From Candidatus Nanopelagicales bacterium (GTDB lineage Bacteria; Actinomycetota; Actinomycetes; S36-B12; UBA5976): 16,289 bases of DNA. The stretch's first letter is position 1. Every line of letters starts with the position of its first letter. Under the pieces are notes generated by a model. The model worked only from the letters and a program-made list of their open reading frames with translations. It was not told the DNA's origin and did not search any database. Positions 1 to 6,552 of the stretch are shown piece by piece. Position numbers and translations under genes: made by a program. Location of the stretch: NCBI GenBank assembly GCA_021742025.1, contig JAIOWT010000016.1, forward strand, positions 1 through 16,289, in the 5' to 3' direction.

Positions 1-1053
1 TCCCTTGGCGCCAAGATGGGTCCATTTGGTGGTTGGGATATGCCAATTGAATACACCTCAGGAACAGTGGCGGAACACACCGCTGTGCGAAATGCGGTTG
101 GAATTTTTGATGTTTCACATATGGGCAAAGTTCGCATCTTGGGAAATGGTGCCTACGCTTTTGCTAACAGTGTTTTCACGAACGATCTAAATCGCATCAA
201 GCCAGGGCAAGCGCAATATTCAATGCTTTGCAACGAAGCCGGTGGCGTGATTGACGATCTAATTGTTTACTTAGTCAGCGATGAAGAAGTGCGATTTATT
301 CCTAACGCGGGAAATGCCAGCACCGTAGTCGCACACCTTGAAAAACTTGCACCGAACGGAATTGTGATTGAGAACAATCACTTATCGCAGGGAATCATTG
401 CAGTCCAAGGACCAAGCGCTAGCAAAGTTGTTGGAGCACTTGGTTTACCAACAGATCATGACTACATGGCATTTGCAGACGCAAAGTGGAATGACTTTGC
501 AGTAAGTATTTGCCGCACAGGTTACACCGGTGAACCAGGCTACGAACTGGTAATCGAAAACGCAGGACTGGTTGCGATCTGGACTGCGTTACTAGCAGCT
601 GGCTCAGATCTAGGAATTCTGCCGTGTGGTTTAGGTGCCCGTGACACTTTGCGCACAGAAATGGGATATGTTTTGCACGGTCAAGACATCAGTCCAGAGA
701 TTAGTCCGGTCCAAGCTAAAACTGGCTGGGCAGTTGGCTGGGAAAAGCCGGAGTTTTCTGGCAAAGCAGCCCTAACCGCCGAAAAGGCAGCAGGTGCAAA
801 ACGAGTTGCTTGGGGATTACTGGCAACGGGCCGCGGAATTCCACGTAGTCACATGCAGGTAAAAACGGTTTCTGGCGATGTAGTTGGCGAAACTACTAGC
901 GGAACATTTTCTCCAACGTTACAAAAAGGAATTGCCTTAGCGCTGTTATCACCTGAGGTATCACTTGGCGACACATTAATCATTGATGTGCGAGGACGCG
1001 ATTTAGAAGTCGTGGTAACGAAGCCGCCATTTGTGGATTCAACTACTAAGTAG
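1..1053 (+). CDS. gcvT: Aminomethyltransferase, glycine cleavage T-protein (5' end outside window)
   Basis: T-protein of the glycine cleavage system. It transfers the methylene carbon from the aminomethyl-lipoyl H-protein to tetrahydrofolate, giving 5,10-methylene-THF and ammonia in the cytoplasm. The reading frame is open from base 1, and the in-frame residues before the ATG at 16 (SLGAK) match the family ('...[16 protein letters not shown]'), so the gene begins upstream and roughly 15-25 N-terminal residues are missing; the ATG at 16 is internal. Family signatures seen are [14 protein letters not shown], the glycine-rich [10 protein letters not shown] and the folate-domain run [14 protein letters not shown], followed by a C-terminal beta-barrel domain ending in TKPPFVD. 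Apart from the edge the protein has full length (350 residues visible; the family has about 365). It converges on btuD with only 30 bp between them. No gcvH or gcvP is in view. Confidence 0.96.
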   Translation, partial: SLGAKMGPFGGWDMPIEYTSGTVAEHTAVRNAVGIFDVSHMGKVRILGNGAYAFANSVFTNDLNRIKPGQAQYSMLCNEAGGVIDDLIVYLVSDEEVRFIPNAGNASTVVAHLEKLAPNGIVIENNHLSQGIIAVQGPSASKVVGALGLPTDHDYMAFADAKWNDFAVSICRTGYTGEPGYELVIENAGLVAIWTALLAAGSDLGILPCGLGARDTLRTEMGYVLHGQDISPEISPVQAKTGWAVGWEKPEFSGKAALTAEKAAGAKRVAWGLLATGRGIPRSHMQVKTVSGDVVGETTSGTFSPTLQKGIALALLSPEVSLGDTLIIDVRGRDLEVVVTKPPFVDSTTK

Positions 1054-1083
1054 AAGATTTATCTCAAAATTTCTTTCGCGTTA

Positions 1084-1854
1084 CTAGTTTCGCTCGGGAA
1101 TAACTACTGGCCCTGATTCGTGATTGATAACCGTCACTTTGGCGCCATAGTGGCGGGCAATGTTTTCTGGTGTTAAAACGGATTCAGCAGAACCCGATGC
1201 AACCACATTGCCTTCCGCCAAAAGCATCAAACGATCTGGATAAAGTCCTGAGACCGTTAGATCGTGCATTGTCGAGATGACTGCAATCTTCTTTTCCTTT
1301 CGCAGTCTGTCGATTAATTCCAAAACTTCTTGTTGGTAACCAACGTCGAGTGCAGTCGTCGGTTCATCAAGAAGAATTATTGGACTAGCTTGTGCCAAAG
1401 CTCGAGCAATCGCCACACGTTGCCGTTCCCCACCCGAAAGTGTTGCAACGTCTCGGGCTACAAATTTTTCTAAGTCCAATTCAGAAATTACGTAGTGCGC
1501 AATGTCCAGGTCCTTGGGGGATTCAGTTGCGAGCATCTTTAGGTGAGCAGTACGACCAAGAAGTACATAATCAAACACCTGCATGCCACCTGGCATTACT
1601 GGTTCTTGGGCAACGTATGCAATCCAGCATGCCCGATCACGTTGTGAAAGATCACGCATATTTGAATCATCGATCAGGATCTGTCCAGTTGAGGGAATGA
1701 TTCCAGCCAGGGCCTTAAGGAGCGAAGATTTTCCAGCGCCATTAGGGCCGATGATGCAGGTCCATTCACCAACTGCGACTTCTAGATCAATGTTGCTAAC
1801 AATTGTTTTGTGATCGAGTTCTACGTGCAAGTCACGCACCGTTAATTTGGTCAT
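1084..1854 (-). CDS. btuD: Cobalamin/siderophore-type ABC transporter ATP-binding protein, probable BtuD
   Basis: Cytoplasmic ATPase of an importer of the FecCD/BtuCD type; 256 residues, the usual length. The sequence shows Walker A GPNGAGKSS (36-44), a Q-loop glutamine (83), signature LSGGERQ (139-145), Walker B IILLDEP (159-165), D-loop ALD and switch histidine H197. It is the last gene of btuF-btuC-btuD; its ATG overlaps the btuC stop as ATGA (4 bp), implying translational coupling. ATPase sequence alone cannot separate B12 from heme or siderophore importers. The B12 assignment rests on the cobalamin riboswitch ahead of the operon and on the BtuF-like binding protein. No clear terminator is visible in the 30 bp after its stop. 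Confidence 0.88.
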   Translation of the reverse strand: MTKLTVRDLHVELDHKTIVSNIDLEVAVGEWTCIIGPNGAGKSSLLKALAGIIPSTGQILIDDSNMRDLSQRDRACWIAYVAQEPVMPGGMQVFDYVLLGRTAHLKMLATESPKDLDIAHYVISELDLEKFVARDVATLSGGERQRVAIARALAQASPIILLDEPTTALDVGYQQEVLELIDRLRKEKKIAVISTMHDLTVSGLYPDRLMLLAEGNVVASGSAESVLTPENIARHYGAKVTVINHESGPVVIPERN

Positions 1855-2885
1855 GTCACCGATCCGCTCTTGCTTGAACCGAGTACGAATAGAAAGAAAG
1901 GAGCACCAAGTAATGCGGTAACGACTCCAATAGAGATTTCTTGTGGCGCCAAAATTGTGCGCGCCAGAATATCGGCCAACACCAAGAAGACTCCACCGTA
2001 AATCACAGATAACGGCAAAAGAATTCGGTAGGAGTTACCAACTATCAATCGAAGTATGTGCGGAACAATGATTCCCACAAAACCGATTAGCCCAGTTACG
2101 GCAACGGCAGCAGCAGTTCCCAGTGATGCTGCCACAATTATTGCGGCGCGCGCTCTGGCAACAGGCAGCCCCATTGTTAAGGCTTCTTCGTCACCAACAG
2201 CAAACACATCGAGCACTCTTCGATACCTAAGTAGAACAATGATGCAGACAAGTATGTAAGGCGTGATGATGACTAAGTCATTCCAGCCTGATGTTGAAAG
2301 TCGACCGAGTACCCAAGCATAAATCTCTCGGATCTTGTCAGTGTTTTGTTGTTGCAGCAATGTTTGAATTGCGGTTAGCAGACTCGCTACTGCAACACCG
2401 GCCAAAATCAGCGCAGTTGACGAGCGCCCTGCGATTGCTGATCGACCAAGTGAGTAGGTGAGCACCACAGCGCCGAGGGCACCAGCAAAGGCGGCCAAAG
2501 GCAACAGAAATCTTGTTGCGCCAGAACTATTAAAGATTGCAATCGTTGCGCCCAATCCAGCCCCAGCGGAAACCCCCAAGAGATAAGGGTCGGCAAGGGG
2601 ATTTCTGAATGTTCCTTGATAGGCGCACCCAGCGCTAGCCAACATCGAGCCAACTACAAAAGCAAGCAAAACTCGTGGCAGACGTAGTTGCCAAACAATT
2701 GTCGATTCAGAAGCAGTTGAGTTTGTCGCAGTTCCAAATACGTTGCTAAAGACTTCCGCCCAAACTGTGAGCGGTGGAAGCGAAACGGCGCCAATAGAAA
2801 CGCCAAGGGTCAATGTAACGAGAACAGCGACAGCACTAACGGTCCACATAAATGGTGAAATCCGTCGTACTGTCGCTGTTCTCAT
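1851..2885 (-). CDS. btuC: FecCD-family ABC permease, probable cobalamin permease BtuC
   Basis: Membrane permease of the B12 importer; it forms a homodimer with two BtuD and docks BtuF outside the membrane. It has 344 residues, with an N-terminal helix at about 13-33 and further hydrophobic segments consistent with the ten-helix FecCD fold. Family signatures are LRLPRVLLAFVVGSMLASAG (68-87), NPLADPYLLGVSAGAG (95-110), the coupling-region motif GDEEALTMG (231-239), GLIGFVGIIVPHILRL (265-280) and the C-terminal PQEISIGVVTALLGAPFFL. It lies 10 bp downstream of btuF and overlaps btuD by 4 bp. The ribosome binding site is weak (AAAG just before the ATG), so it probably relies on coupling to btuF. 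The substrate is inferred from riboswitch and operon; iron-siderophore import is the alternative. Confidence 0.9.
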   Translation of the reverse strand: MRTATVRRISPFMWTVSAVAVLVTLTLGVSIGAVSLPPLTVWAEVFSNVFGTATNSTASESTIVWQLRLPRVLLAFVVGSMLASAGCAYQGTFRNPLADPYLLGVSAGAGLGATIAIFNSSGATRFLLPLAAFAGALGAVVLTYSLGRSAIAGRSSTALILAGVAVASLLTAIQTLLQQQNTDKIREIYAWVLGRLSTSGWNDLVIITPYILVCIIVLLRYRRVLDVFAVGDEEALTMGLPVARARAAIIVAASLGTAAAVAVTGLIGFVGIIVPHILRLIVGNSYRILLPLSVIYGGVFLVLADILARTILAPQEISIGVVTALLGAPFFLFVLGSSKSGSVT

Positions 2886-2895
2886 TGAGCTTTAC

Positions 2896-3828
2896 TTACT
2901 TAGAAGTAACTTTTAGCACGCCATCGACAATTGCTTTCACAAAGTCAACGGTGCGAGGACCCCAACGTGATGCCACGTCATCATCAAGTTCGACAACGCT
3001 ATTGCTGGCAATCGCTGACAAGCCTTCAAAGCCTGGACGTTGCGCCAAAGTTTCTGCAGTTTGGCCACAGCACTTGGTGTCCGCTAGAAACACGATTGCA
3101 GGATCGGCATCAACAATGAACTCAGCAGATAGTTGCGGATAACCACTAGCTGCATCTGCTGCTTCATCAGCAATGTTGGTTAGACCAGCGAGTCCATAGA
3201 GGGAACCGATGAATGTTGCAGAGGTAACTGTGTAAAGCGTGTTGTCTAGTTCGTGGAAATATGTCAGACCGGCTGCTTCGGCTGGAACCTGTGCGATTGC
3301 CGCGTCAATGTCCAACTTCATTTGGGCACTTAACTCCTGCGCTTTAACAGTCTGTCCAGTTGCAGATCCAAGTTCAGTAATTTGGAGGTAGGTGTCATCA
3401 AGTGTGGCGGCTGCGTACTGCACAAGAACTGGAATTCCAGCGGCAGTAAGTGCTGCAACAATGCCGTCAACGTCAAAGCTGACAACGACGAGATCAGGTG
3501 ACAGGGCCACGATTGATTCCAGGTTTGGAGTGAAGCCCGATAGGTCGGAAATTGGTGCATCAGCTGGGTAGTTTGACTGATCATCAACTGCGATTACTTG
3601 ATCGCCAGCATCGATAGCAAACAATATTTCAGTTGCAGTGGGGGATAGCGAGATGATTGCATCTGGCTGTTCTGGGATTACAACAGAAGTTCCGTTGTTT
3701 TCGATAGTTACCGGAAAGCTAGCAGCAACCGTTGGTTCGGCGCCTTCTGGCGTTGCGGTATTTGATTGGCCACAGGCAGTTAGAAATAGTGCACTAACTG
3801 CAACGACCACATGGATTTTCTTGAACAT
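2896..3828 (-). CDS. btuF: Cobalamin ABC transporter substrate-binding lipoprotein, probable BtuF
   Basis: Extracytoplasmic binding protein that captures corrinoid and delivers it to BtuCD; 310 residues. The frame is open up to 3870, but the start at 3828 is preferred: it has a strong AAGGAG site 5-6 bases upstream and gives a proper lipoprotein signal, MFKKIHVVVAVSALFLTAC, with lipobox LTAC and lipidated Cys19. The longer start would read through the riboswitch expression platform. The mature part is a helical-backbone (type III) binding protein. Visible signatures are ISLSPTATEILFAI (59-72), the first-lobe segment LSPDLVVVS, and an adjacent cysteine pair in KCCGQT (252-257) in the second lobe. 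It is first in btuF-btuC-btuD, directly behind a cobalamin riboswitch, which is the strongest evidence for a B12 substrate. Confidence 0.9.
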   Translation of the reverse strand: MFKKIHVVVAVSALFLTACGQSNTATPEGAEPTVAASFPVTIENNGTSVVIPEQPDAIISLSPTATEILFAIDAGDQVIAVDDQSNYPADAPISDLSGFTPNLESIVALSPDLVVVSFDVDGIVAALTAAGIPVLVQYAAATLDDTYLQITELGSATGQTVKAQELSAQMKLDIDAAIAQVPAEAAGLTYFHELDNTLYTVTSATFIGSLYGLAGLTNIADEAADAASGYPQLSAEFIVDADPAIVFLADTKCCGQTAETLAQRPGFEGLSAIASNSVVELDDDVASRWGPRTVDFVKAIVDGVLKVTSK

Positions 3829-3834
3829 GTTTCT

Positions 3835-3876
3835 CCTTGTGTGGTCGAAGAAATATCCGACGCAGCACACACAAGG
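3835..3876 (-). promoter_or_regulatory. Riboswitch expression platform: helix sequestering the btuF Shine-Dalgarno
   Basis: On the minus strand CCTTGTGTG (3876-3868) is a perfect 9-base complement of CACACAAGG (3843-3835), which includes the AAGG of the btuF ribosome binding site (AAGGAG, ATG at 3828). The intervening loop contains a second small stem, GTCGGA with TTCGAC. The left arm can instead fold on itself as CACAC-CTT-GTGTG (3880-3868), and TGTGGT right after the B12 box (3921-3916) can pair with ACCACA (3845-3840). Either alternative would expose or rearrange the site. No T-tract follows any stem, so control of translation initiation, not transcription termination, is inferred. Confidence 0.72.
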
Positions 3877-3923
3877 TGTGATTCGGCGAACTCTTCCTCG
3901 AGAGTTTTTACGACAACCACATT

Positions 3924-4056
3924 CCCAGGCGACCTGACTTGCGATTTTTCAATCACTTCACAGTTGCGGGACAGCGCCGGAGTTTCACCGAACTTCGCTG
4001 GTAACGCGGTATCAGGAGGTTAGCACAGCACAAACTTTATTAAGCAAGGCCTGGCG
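3924..4056 (-). promoter_or_regulatory. Cobalamin (AdoCbl-type) riboswitch aptamer upstream of btuFCD
   Basis: Read on the minus strand, this leader carries the hallmark cobalamin-aptamer pieces in order: CGGTGAAACTCCGG (3990-3977), then CTGTCCCGCAACTGTGA (about 3974-3958), then the B12-box-like AAGTCAGGTCGCCTGGG (3940-3924; consensus rAGYCMGg..CCkG). A segment CCAGG at 4054-4050 can pair with CCTGG at 3929-3925 and may close the aptamer, so the 5' boundary near 4056 is approximate. Known family members bind adenosylcobalamin or related corrinoids and switch off transport or biosynthesis genes. Here the downstream genes form a btu-type importer. I rejected a coding role: no gene-like frame crosses it, and the flanking hypothetical gene ends at 4074. 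A promoter should lie near 4060-4110; TAATTT at 4076-4071 is only a weak candidate for a -10. Confidence 0.88.
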
Positions 4057-4073
4057 ATAAATTGGAAAAGAAA

Positions 4074-4289
4074 TTACTCAGCTGGTTTAAGCGACATAGG
4101 ACCATACACTTCACGGTCATCTTCATAGAGCGTCACTGCCTGGACTCCACCAGAAAGCAAATCTTCCCAAGTTTGACCAATGAATTCTTCGGCATCGGCT
4201 TGAGTTGGGAACGGAGTCATAACAGCCTCAGGTGGCAGAGAAGGTGATGGCGAGCCATCTTCGTTCTGATAAATCCAAGTCCAAGCCAT
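4074..4289 (-). CDS. Small conserved actinobacterial hypothetical protein (71 aa)
   Basis: A 71-residue acidic, soluble protein with no signal peptide or membrane segment. It starts MAWTWIYQNEDG and ends YGPMSLKPAE. I recognise this pattern (aromatic N-terminus, a middle 'F.TQADAEEFIGQTWEDLLSGG', then 'VTLYEDDREVYGPMSL') as a widespread actinobacterial family of unknown function, from memory and without a search. The start has a good ribosome binding site (AAGGTGG, 4 to 10 bases upstream in the mRNA). It follows the DUF3043 gene on the same strand with a 39-bp gap, so the two may share a transcript. It ends just before the leader of btuF, which is probably a separate unit. No function is proposed. 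Confidence 0.8.
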   Translation of the reverse strand: MAWTWIYQNEDGSPSPSLPPEAVMTPFPTQADAEEFIGQTWEDLLSGGVQAVTLYEDDREVYGPMSLKPAE

Positions 4290-4328
4290 GATTAACCCAC
4301 CTTCAGCATTCGCGTGATTACGAAGTCT

Positions 4329-4922
4329 TTATTTCTTAATCTTAGGCGTAACTGGCTTGCCGCCAGCCTTAATTCGTGGTGGTGGAATTCTAAATCGGCG
4401 AAGCTGCAGGGCTCTAAGCACGCCATAGGAAACTGCGCCTTTTCGCTGTGACTTATCCGGGAATTCTTTGCGAAGCGAACGCCCTAGAAGTATTCCAACC
4501 AAAATCGTGTCGAGCACTACAAGTAACAAAACGCTGGTCCACACATAAACAACTGTGGTCTGAACTGTTGGATTGTTAACAAGTCCCAACAGCAAAACTA
4601 CAAATGCAAACGGTACGAAGAATTCGCCTACTGTGCGACGTCGATCGATGTAGTCACGAACCAGGGCCTTAACTGGACCGGCATCACGACTTGGGAAAAA
4701 AGCAGGATCTCCAGCCATCAATCCAGCCCGAGACTTAGCTCGAGCTTCTCGATCCCGATCTCGTGCCGCACGGCGGGCAGCTTTTGGATCCTTTGGAACA
4801 CTGATGCCTTGCTTTCGGGCAGATTCAGATTCTTTTCGCTTGGGCGTTGGACGGCCCTTACCTAATTCGCTACTGCCAGATTCGCCGTTGCCAGATTCGC
4901 CCGTGGTCTCATCGTTACTCAT
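4329..4922 (-). CDS. DUF3043 family membrane protein
   Basis: A 197-residue protein of the actinobacterial DUF3043 family, function unknown. The N-terminal part (1-65) is highly charged and low in complexity: a Gly/Glu/Ser stretch, the family signature GKGRPTPKRKESE (21-33), then an Arg/Lys/Asp-rich segment (46-65) that may form a charged helix. DPAFFPSRDAGPVKALVRDYIDRRRTVGEFF (72-102) is the conserved core leading into two membrane helices, about 101-117 and 122-147. The tail is basic and ends KKK-like (KPVTPKIKK), so both ends are probably cytoplasmic. The start has no ribosome binding site; a TAGCAT box 7 bases before the ATG suggests a leaderless mRNA. It is divergent from the glycerate kinase gene, with 23 bp between the two start codons. 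Confidence 0.88.
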   Translation of the reverse strand: MSNDETTGESGNGESGSSELGKGRPTPKRKESESARKQGISVPKDPKAARRAARDRDREARAKSRAGLMAGDPAFFPSRDAGPVKALVRDYIDRRRTVGEFFVPFAFVVLLLGLVNNPTVQTTVVYVWTSVLLLVVLDTILVGILLGRSLRKEFPDKSQRKGAVSYGVLRALQLRRFRIPPPRIKAGGKPVTPKIKK

Positions 4923-4929
4923 AGCCGTA

Positions 4930-4935
4930 ATGCTA
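4930..4935 (-). promoter_or_regulatory. Putative -10 box of a leaderless promoter for the DUF3043 gene
   Basis: TAGCAT (minus strand) fits the actinobacterial -10 pattern TAnnnT. It ends 7 bases before the ATG at 4922, so transcription could begin at or next to the A of the start codon. No Shine-Dalgarno is present. It shares two bases with the opposing -10 box at 4934-4939. This is inference from pattern and spacing only. Confidence 0.5.
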
Positions 4936-4939
4936 ACTT
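4934..4939 (+). promoter_or_regulatory. Putative -10 box of a leaderless promoter for glycerate kinase
   Basis: TAACTT fits TAnnnT and ends 6 bases before the ATG at 4946, the spacing expected when transcription starts at the start codon. The upstream sequence GCTAACTTACGAAC holds no Shine-Dalgarno. A start further upstream is impossible without running into the divergent DUF3043 gene. Confidence 0.5.
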
Positions 4940-4945
4940 ACGAAC

Positions 4946-6055
4946 ATGCGCGTTTTAGTAAGCCCAGACTGTTTCACGGGCACCTTAACTTCAGTTGAGG
5001 CAGCAAATGCAATACGGGACGGCTGGCTCCAAGTCCATCCAGACGATGACGTTGTTATTGCACCGCTGTCAGATGGCGGACCGGGTTTCGTTGGGGGACT
5101 GCATGCCGTTCTGGGTGGCGAACTAATCACTTCAATCGTGACCGGACCGCTTGGCAAAAAAACTCCGGCACAATTTCTGCTTCGAGGTAAAGAAGCCTGG
5201 ATTGAGTCAGCGCAGGCATGTGGCCTACACCTAATTGAACAAGGCAATCGCGATCCTCGAGTTACTTCAACATTTGGAGTAGGTGAATTGATAATTCAAG
5301 CAATTGATCGAGGCGCCGAGACAATCACGATTGGCCTCGGGGGAAGTGGAACAAATGACGCAGGAGCTGGAATGCTCGCGGCGCTTGGAGCCACCGCCGA
5401 TGGCGCACTTGATAACGGTGGCGCAGCGTTAAAGGAATTGTCGAATGTTGAGTTGAGCGCTGCCTTGGAAAAAGTCTCTGAGGTAGAACTGATTGCAGCC
5501 AGTGATGTCGACAACACATTGCTTGGCTTGCGTGGTGCCACCGCAGTCTTTGGTCCACAAAAAGGTGCTGATGAATTTGCCGTCATGGAGTTAGAAGGCG
5601 CGCTAGAAAACTTTGCGACCTTATGTGGGCGCAGAGCCGATGGCAAGGATCCAGCGGTAGCACTTGGCGCAGGGGCAGCTGGCGGACTGGGCTATGGGTT
5701 GCTTTTGCTGGGCGCCAATCGCGTCGCAGGGATTGAAACGGTACTTGAAATTGTGAAGTTAGACGATGAAATCAACAGTGCAGATTTAGTCATCACGGGT
5801 GAAGGCTGCCTCGATGATCAAAGTCTTCATGGCAAAGTAATTGCTGGAGTCGCAAGTCATGCTGCGGCCCTTGGCAAACCATGCGTTGCGCTAGCCGGCG
5901 AAGTCAGGCTAGGCAAGCGTGAGTGCGCTACAGCTGGAATAGATTCGGCATACTCAATGACGGAGTTCGCTGGCAGAGAAAGATCCATGGCTTCACCAGC
6001 TGAGGTATTGGCGGAAGTTAGTGCCAGAATGTCCCAAACCTGGGGACGCAGATAG
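4946..6055 (+). CDS. glxK: Glycerate kinase, GarK/GlxK family
   Basis: Cytoplasmic kinase that phosphorylates D-glycerate with ATP, probably to 2-phosphoglycerate as in the GarK/GlxK family, feeding C2/C3 acids into lower glycolysis. It has 369 residues, full family length. Visible signatures are the N-terminal VSPDCFTGTLTSVEAANAI (5-23), PLSDGGPGF (40-48), IGLGGSGTNDAGAGMLAALG (129-148), VFGPQKGA (201-208), GAGAAGGLGYGL (241-252) and TGEGCLDDQSLHGK (284-297). Two sites depart from the textbook sequence: CFTGTL in place of SFKGSL, and SDGGPGF in place of ADGGEGT. I recall CF.GTL and SDGGPGF forms in other actinobacteria, so these are probably lineage variants. The start matches the family N-terminus exactly and appears leaderless. 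An AT-rich stem-loop follows the stop at 6075-6098. Confidence 0.92.
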   Translation: MRVLVSPDCFTGTLTSVEAANAIRDGWLQVHPDDDVVIAPLSDGGPGFVGGLHAVLGGELITSIVTGPLGKKTPAQFLLRGKEAWIESAQACGLHLIEQGNRDPRVTSTFGVGELIIQAIDRGAETITIGLGGSGTNDAGAGMLAALGATADGALDNGGAALKELSNVELSAALEKVSEVELIAASDVDNTLLGLRGATAVFGPQKGADEFAVMELEGALENFATLCGRRADGKDPAVALGAGAAGGLGYGLLLLGANRVAGIETVLEIVKLDDEINSADLVITGEGCLDDQSLHGKVIAGVASHAAALGKPCVALAGEVRLGKRECATAGIDSAYSMTEFAGRERSMASPAEVLAEVSARMSQTWGRR

Positions 6056-6074
6056 GTTTTGCCGCCGATCTATC

Positions 6075-6098
6075 GATGGAAATATCGCTATTTTCATC
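6075..6098 (+). other. AT-rich stem-loop after glycerate kinase
   Basis: GATGGAAATA (6075-6084), loop TCGC, TATTTTCATC (6089-6098): a 10-bp stem with one G-U pair and a stable-type tetraloop, 19 bases past the glycerate kinase stop. No T-tract follows, so it is not a classic intrinsic terminator. It may be a transcript 3' end or processing element, or lie in the erpA promoter region. Confidence 0.4.
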
Positions 6099-6147
6099 AG
6101 AGTCACGTAGCCTATAGATAGCAACGGTGACACCGAGCGTTGACAAA

Positions 6148-6168
6148 GTCTTCTTTAGAATCGAAGAC
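6148..6168 (+). promoter_or_regulatory. Inverted repeat at the erpA promoter/leader, possible operator
   Basis: GTCTTC (6148-6153) and GAAGAC (6163-6168) form a perfect 6-bp inverted repeat around a 9-base centre containing TAGAAT (6156-6161), a good -10 candidate. It sits just ahead of the erpA Shine-Dalgarno AAAGGAG (6172-6178) and ATG 6183. A TTGACA at 6140-6145 is too close (10 bp) to TAGAAT to be its -35. It could be a repressor site or a short hairpin in the leader; no known regulator can be named from it. Confidence 0.35.
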
Positions 6169-6182
6169 AACAAAGGAGAATC

Positions 6183-6530
6183 ATGACAACTGAAACTGCA
6201 CAAGAAAGCAGTGTTGTAATCACGGAAACTGCTGCCGTAAAAGTTAGAACTTTGCTCGACCAAGAAGGTCGCGATGATTTAAACCTTCGCATTGCGGTTC
6301 AGCCTGGTGGTTGCTCTGGTCTGCGTTACCAGTTGTTCTTCGACGATCGCAGCCTTGATGGCGACGTACGTCAAGAAATCAATGGCGTTGGCGTCGTTGT
6401 AGATCGCATGAGCGTTCCTTACCTTGGTGGAGCCGTCATTGACTTCGTAGACACCATCGAAAAGCAGGGTTTCACAATTGACAATCCAAATGCGTCTGGT
6501 TCATGCGCTTGTGGAGATTCATTTAACTAA
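6183..6530 (+). CDS. erpA: A-type iron-sulfur cluster carrier, ErpA/HesB family
   Basis: Carries and inserts Fe-S clusters into apo-enzymes in the cytoplasm. It has 115 residues, typical for the family, with the three ligand cysteines in their expected places: Cys44 in PGGCSGLRYQL (41-51), and Cys108 and Cys110 in GSCACGDSF (106-114). The N-terminal VVITETAAVKV matches the family's first strand and helix. A strong Shine-Dalgarno (AAAGGAG) fixes the start. It is monocistronic, ending at a strong intrinsic terminator. In mycobacteria an ErpA/HesB-like gene (Rv2204c) also lies near adoK and the ctaC-qcr cluster, so this neighbourhood is conserved; the link to maturing respiratory Fe-S proteins is inference. 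The exact subtype (ErpA or IscA/SufA) cannot be settled from sequence alone. Confidence 0.93.
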   Translation: MTTETAQESSVVITETAAVKVRTLLDQEGRDDLNLRIAVQPGGCSGLRYQLFFDDRSLDGDVRQEINGVGVVVDRMSVPYLGGAVIDFVDTIEKQGFTIDNPNASGSCACGDSFN

Positions 6531-6552
6531 GCTCTAAAAAATAGATTCAAAT

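Noticed and set aside
4..15. Perfect 12-bp palindrome CTTGGCGCCAAG at the left edge
   Set aside because: It lies within gcvT coding sequence (LGAK) and is explained by codons; nothing around it suggests a binding site.
3829..3870. Longer btuF start at 3870
   Set aside because: It would translate the riboswitch expression platform, destroy the lipoprotein signal and ignore the strong Shine-Dalgarno before 3828.
4875..4901. Tandem repeat of GCCAGATTCGCC (15-bp period, two copies) in the DUF3043 gene
   Set aside because: It encodes the low-complexity GESGN-type N-terminal tail; two copies of a short repeat in a disordered segment are not noteworthy.
6140..6161. TTGACA followed by TAGAAT as a sigma-70 promoter for erpA
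   Set aside because: Spacing is only 10 bp, not 16-18, so the two cannot act as a standard pair.
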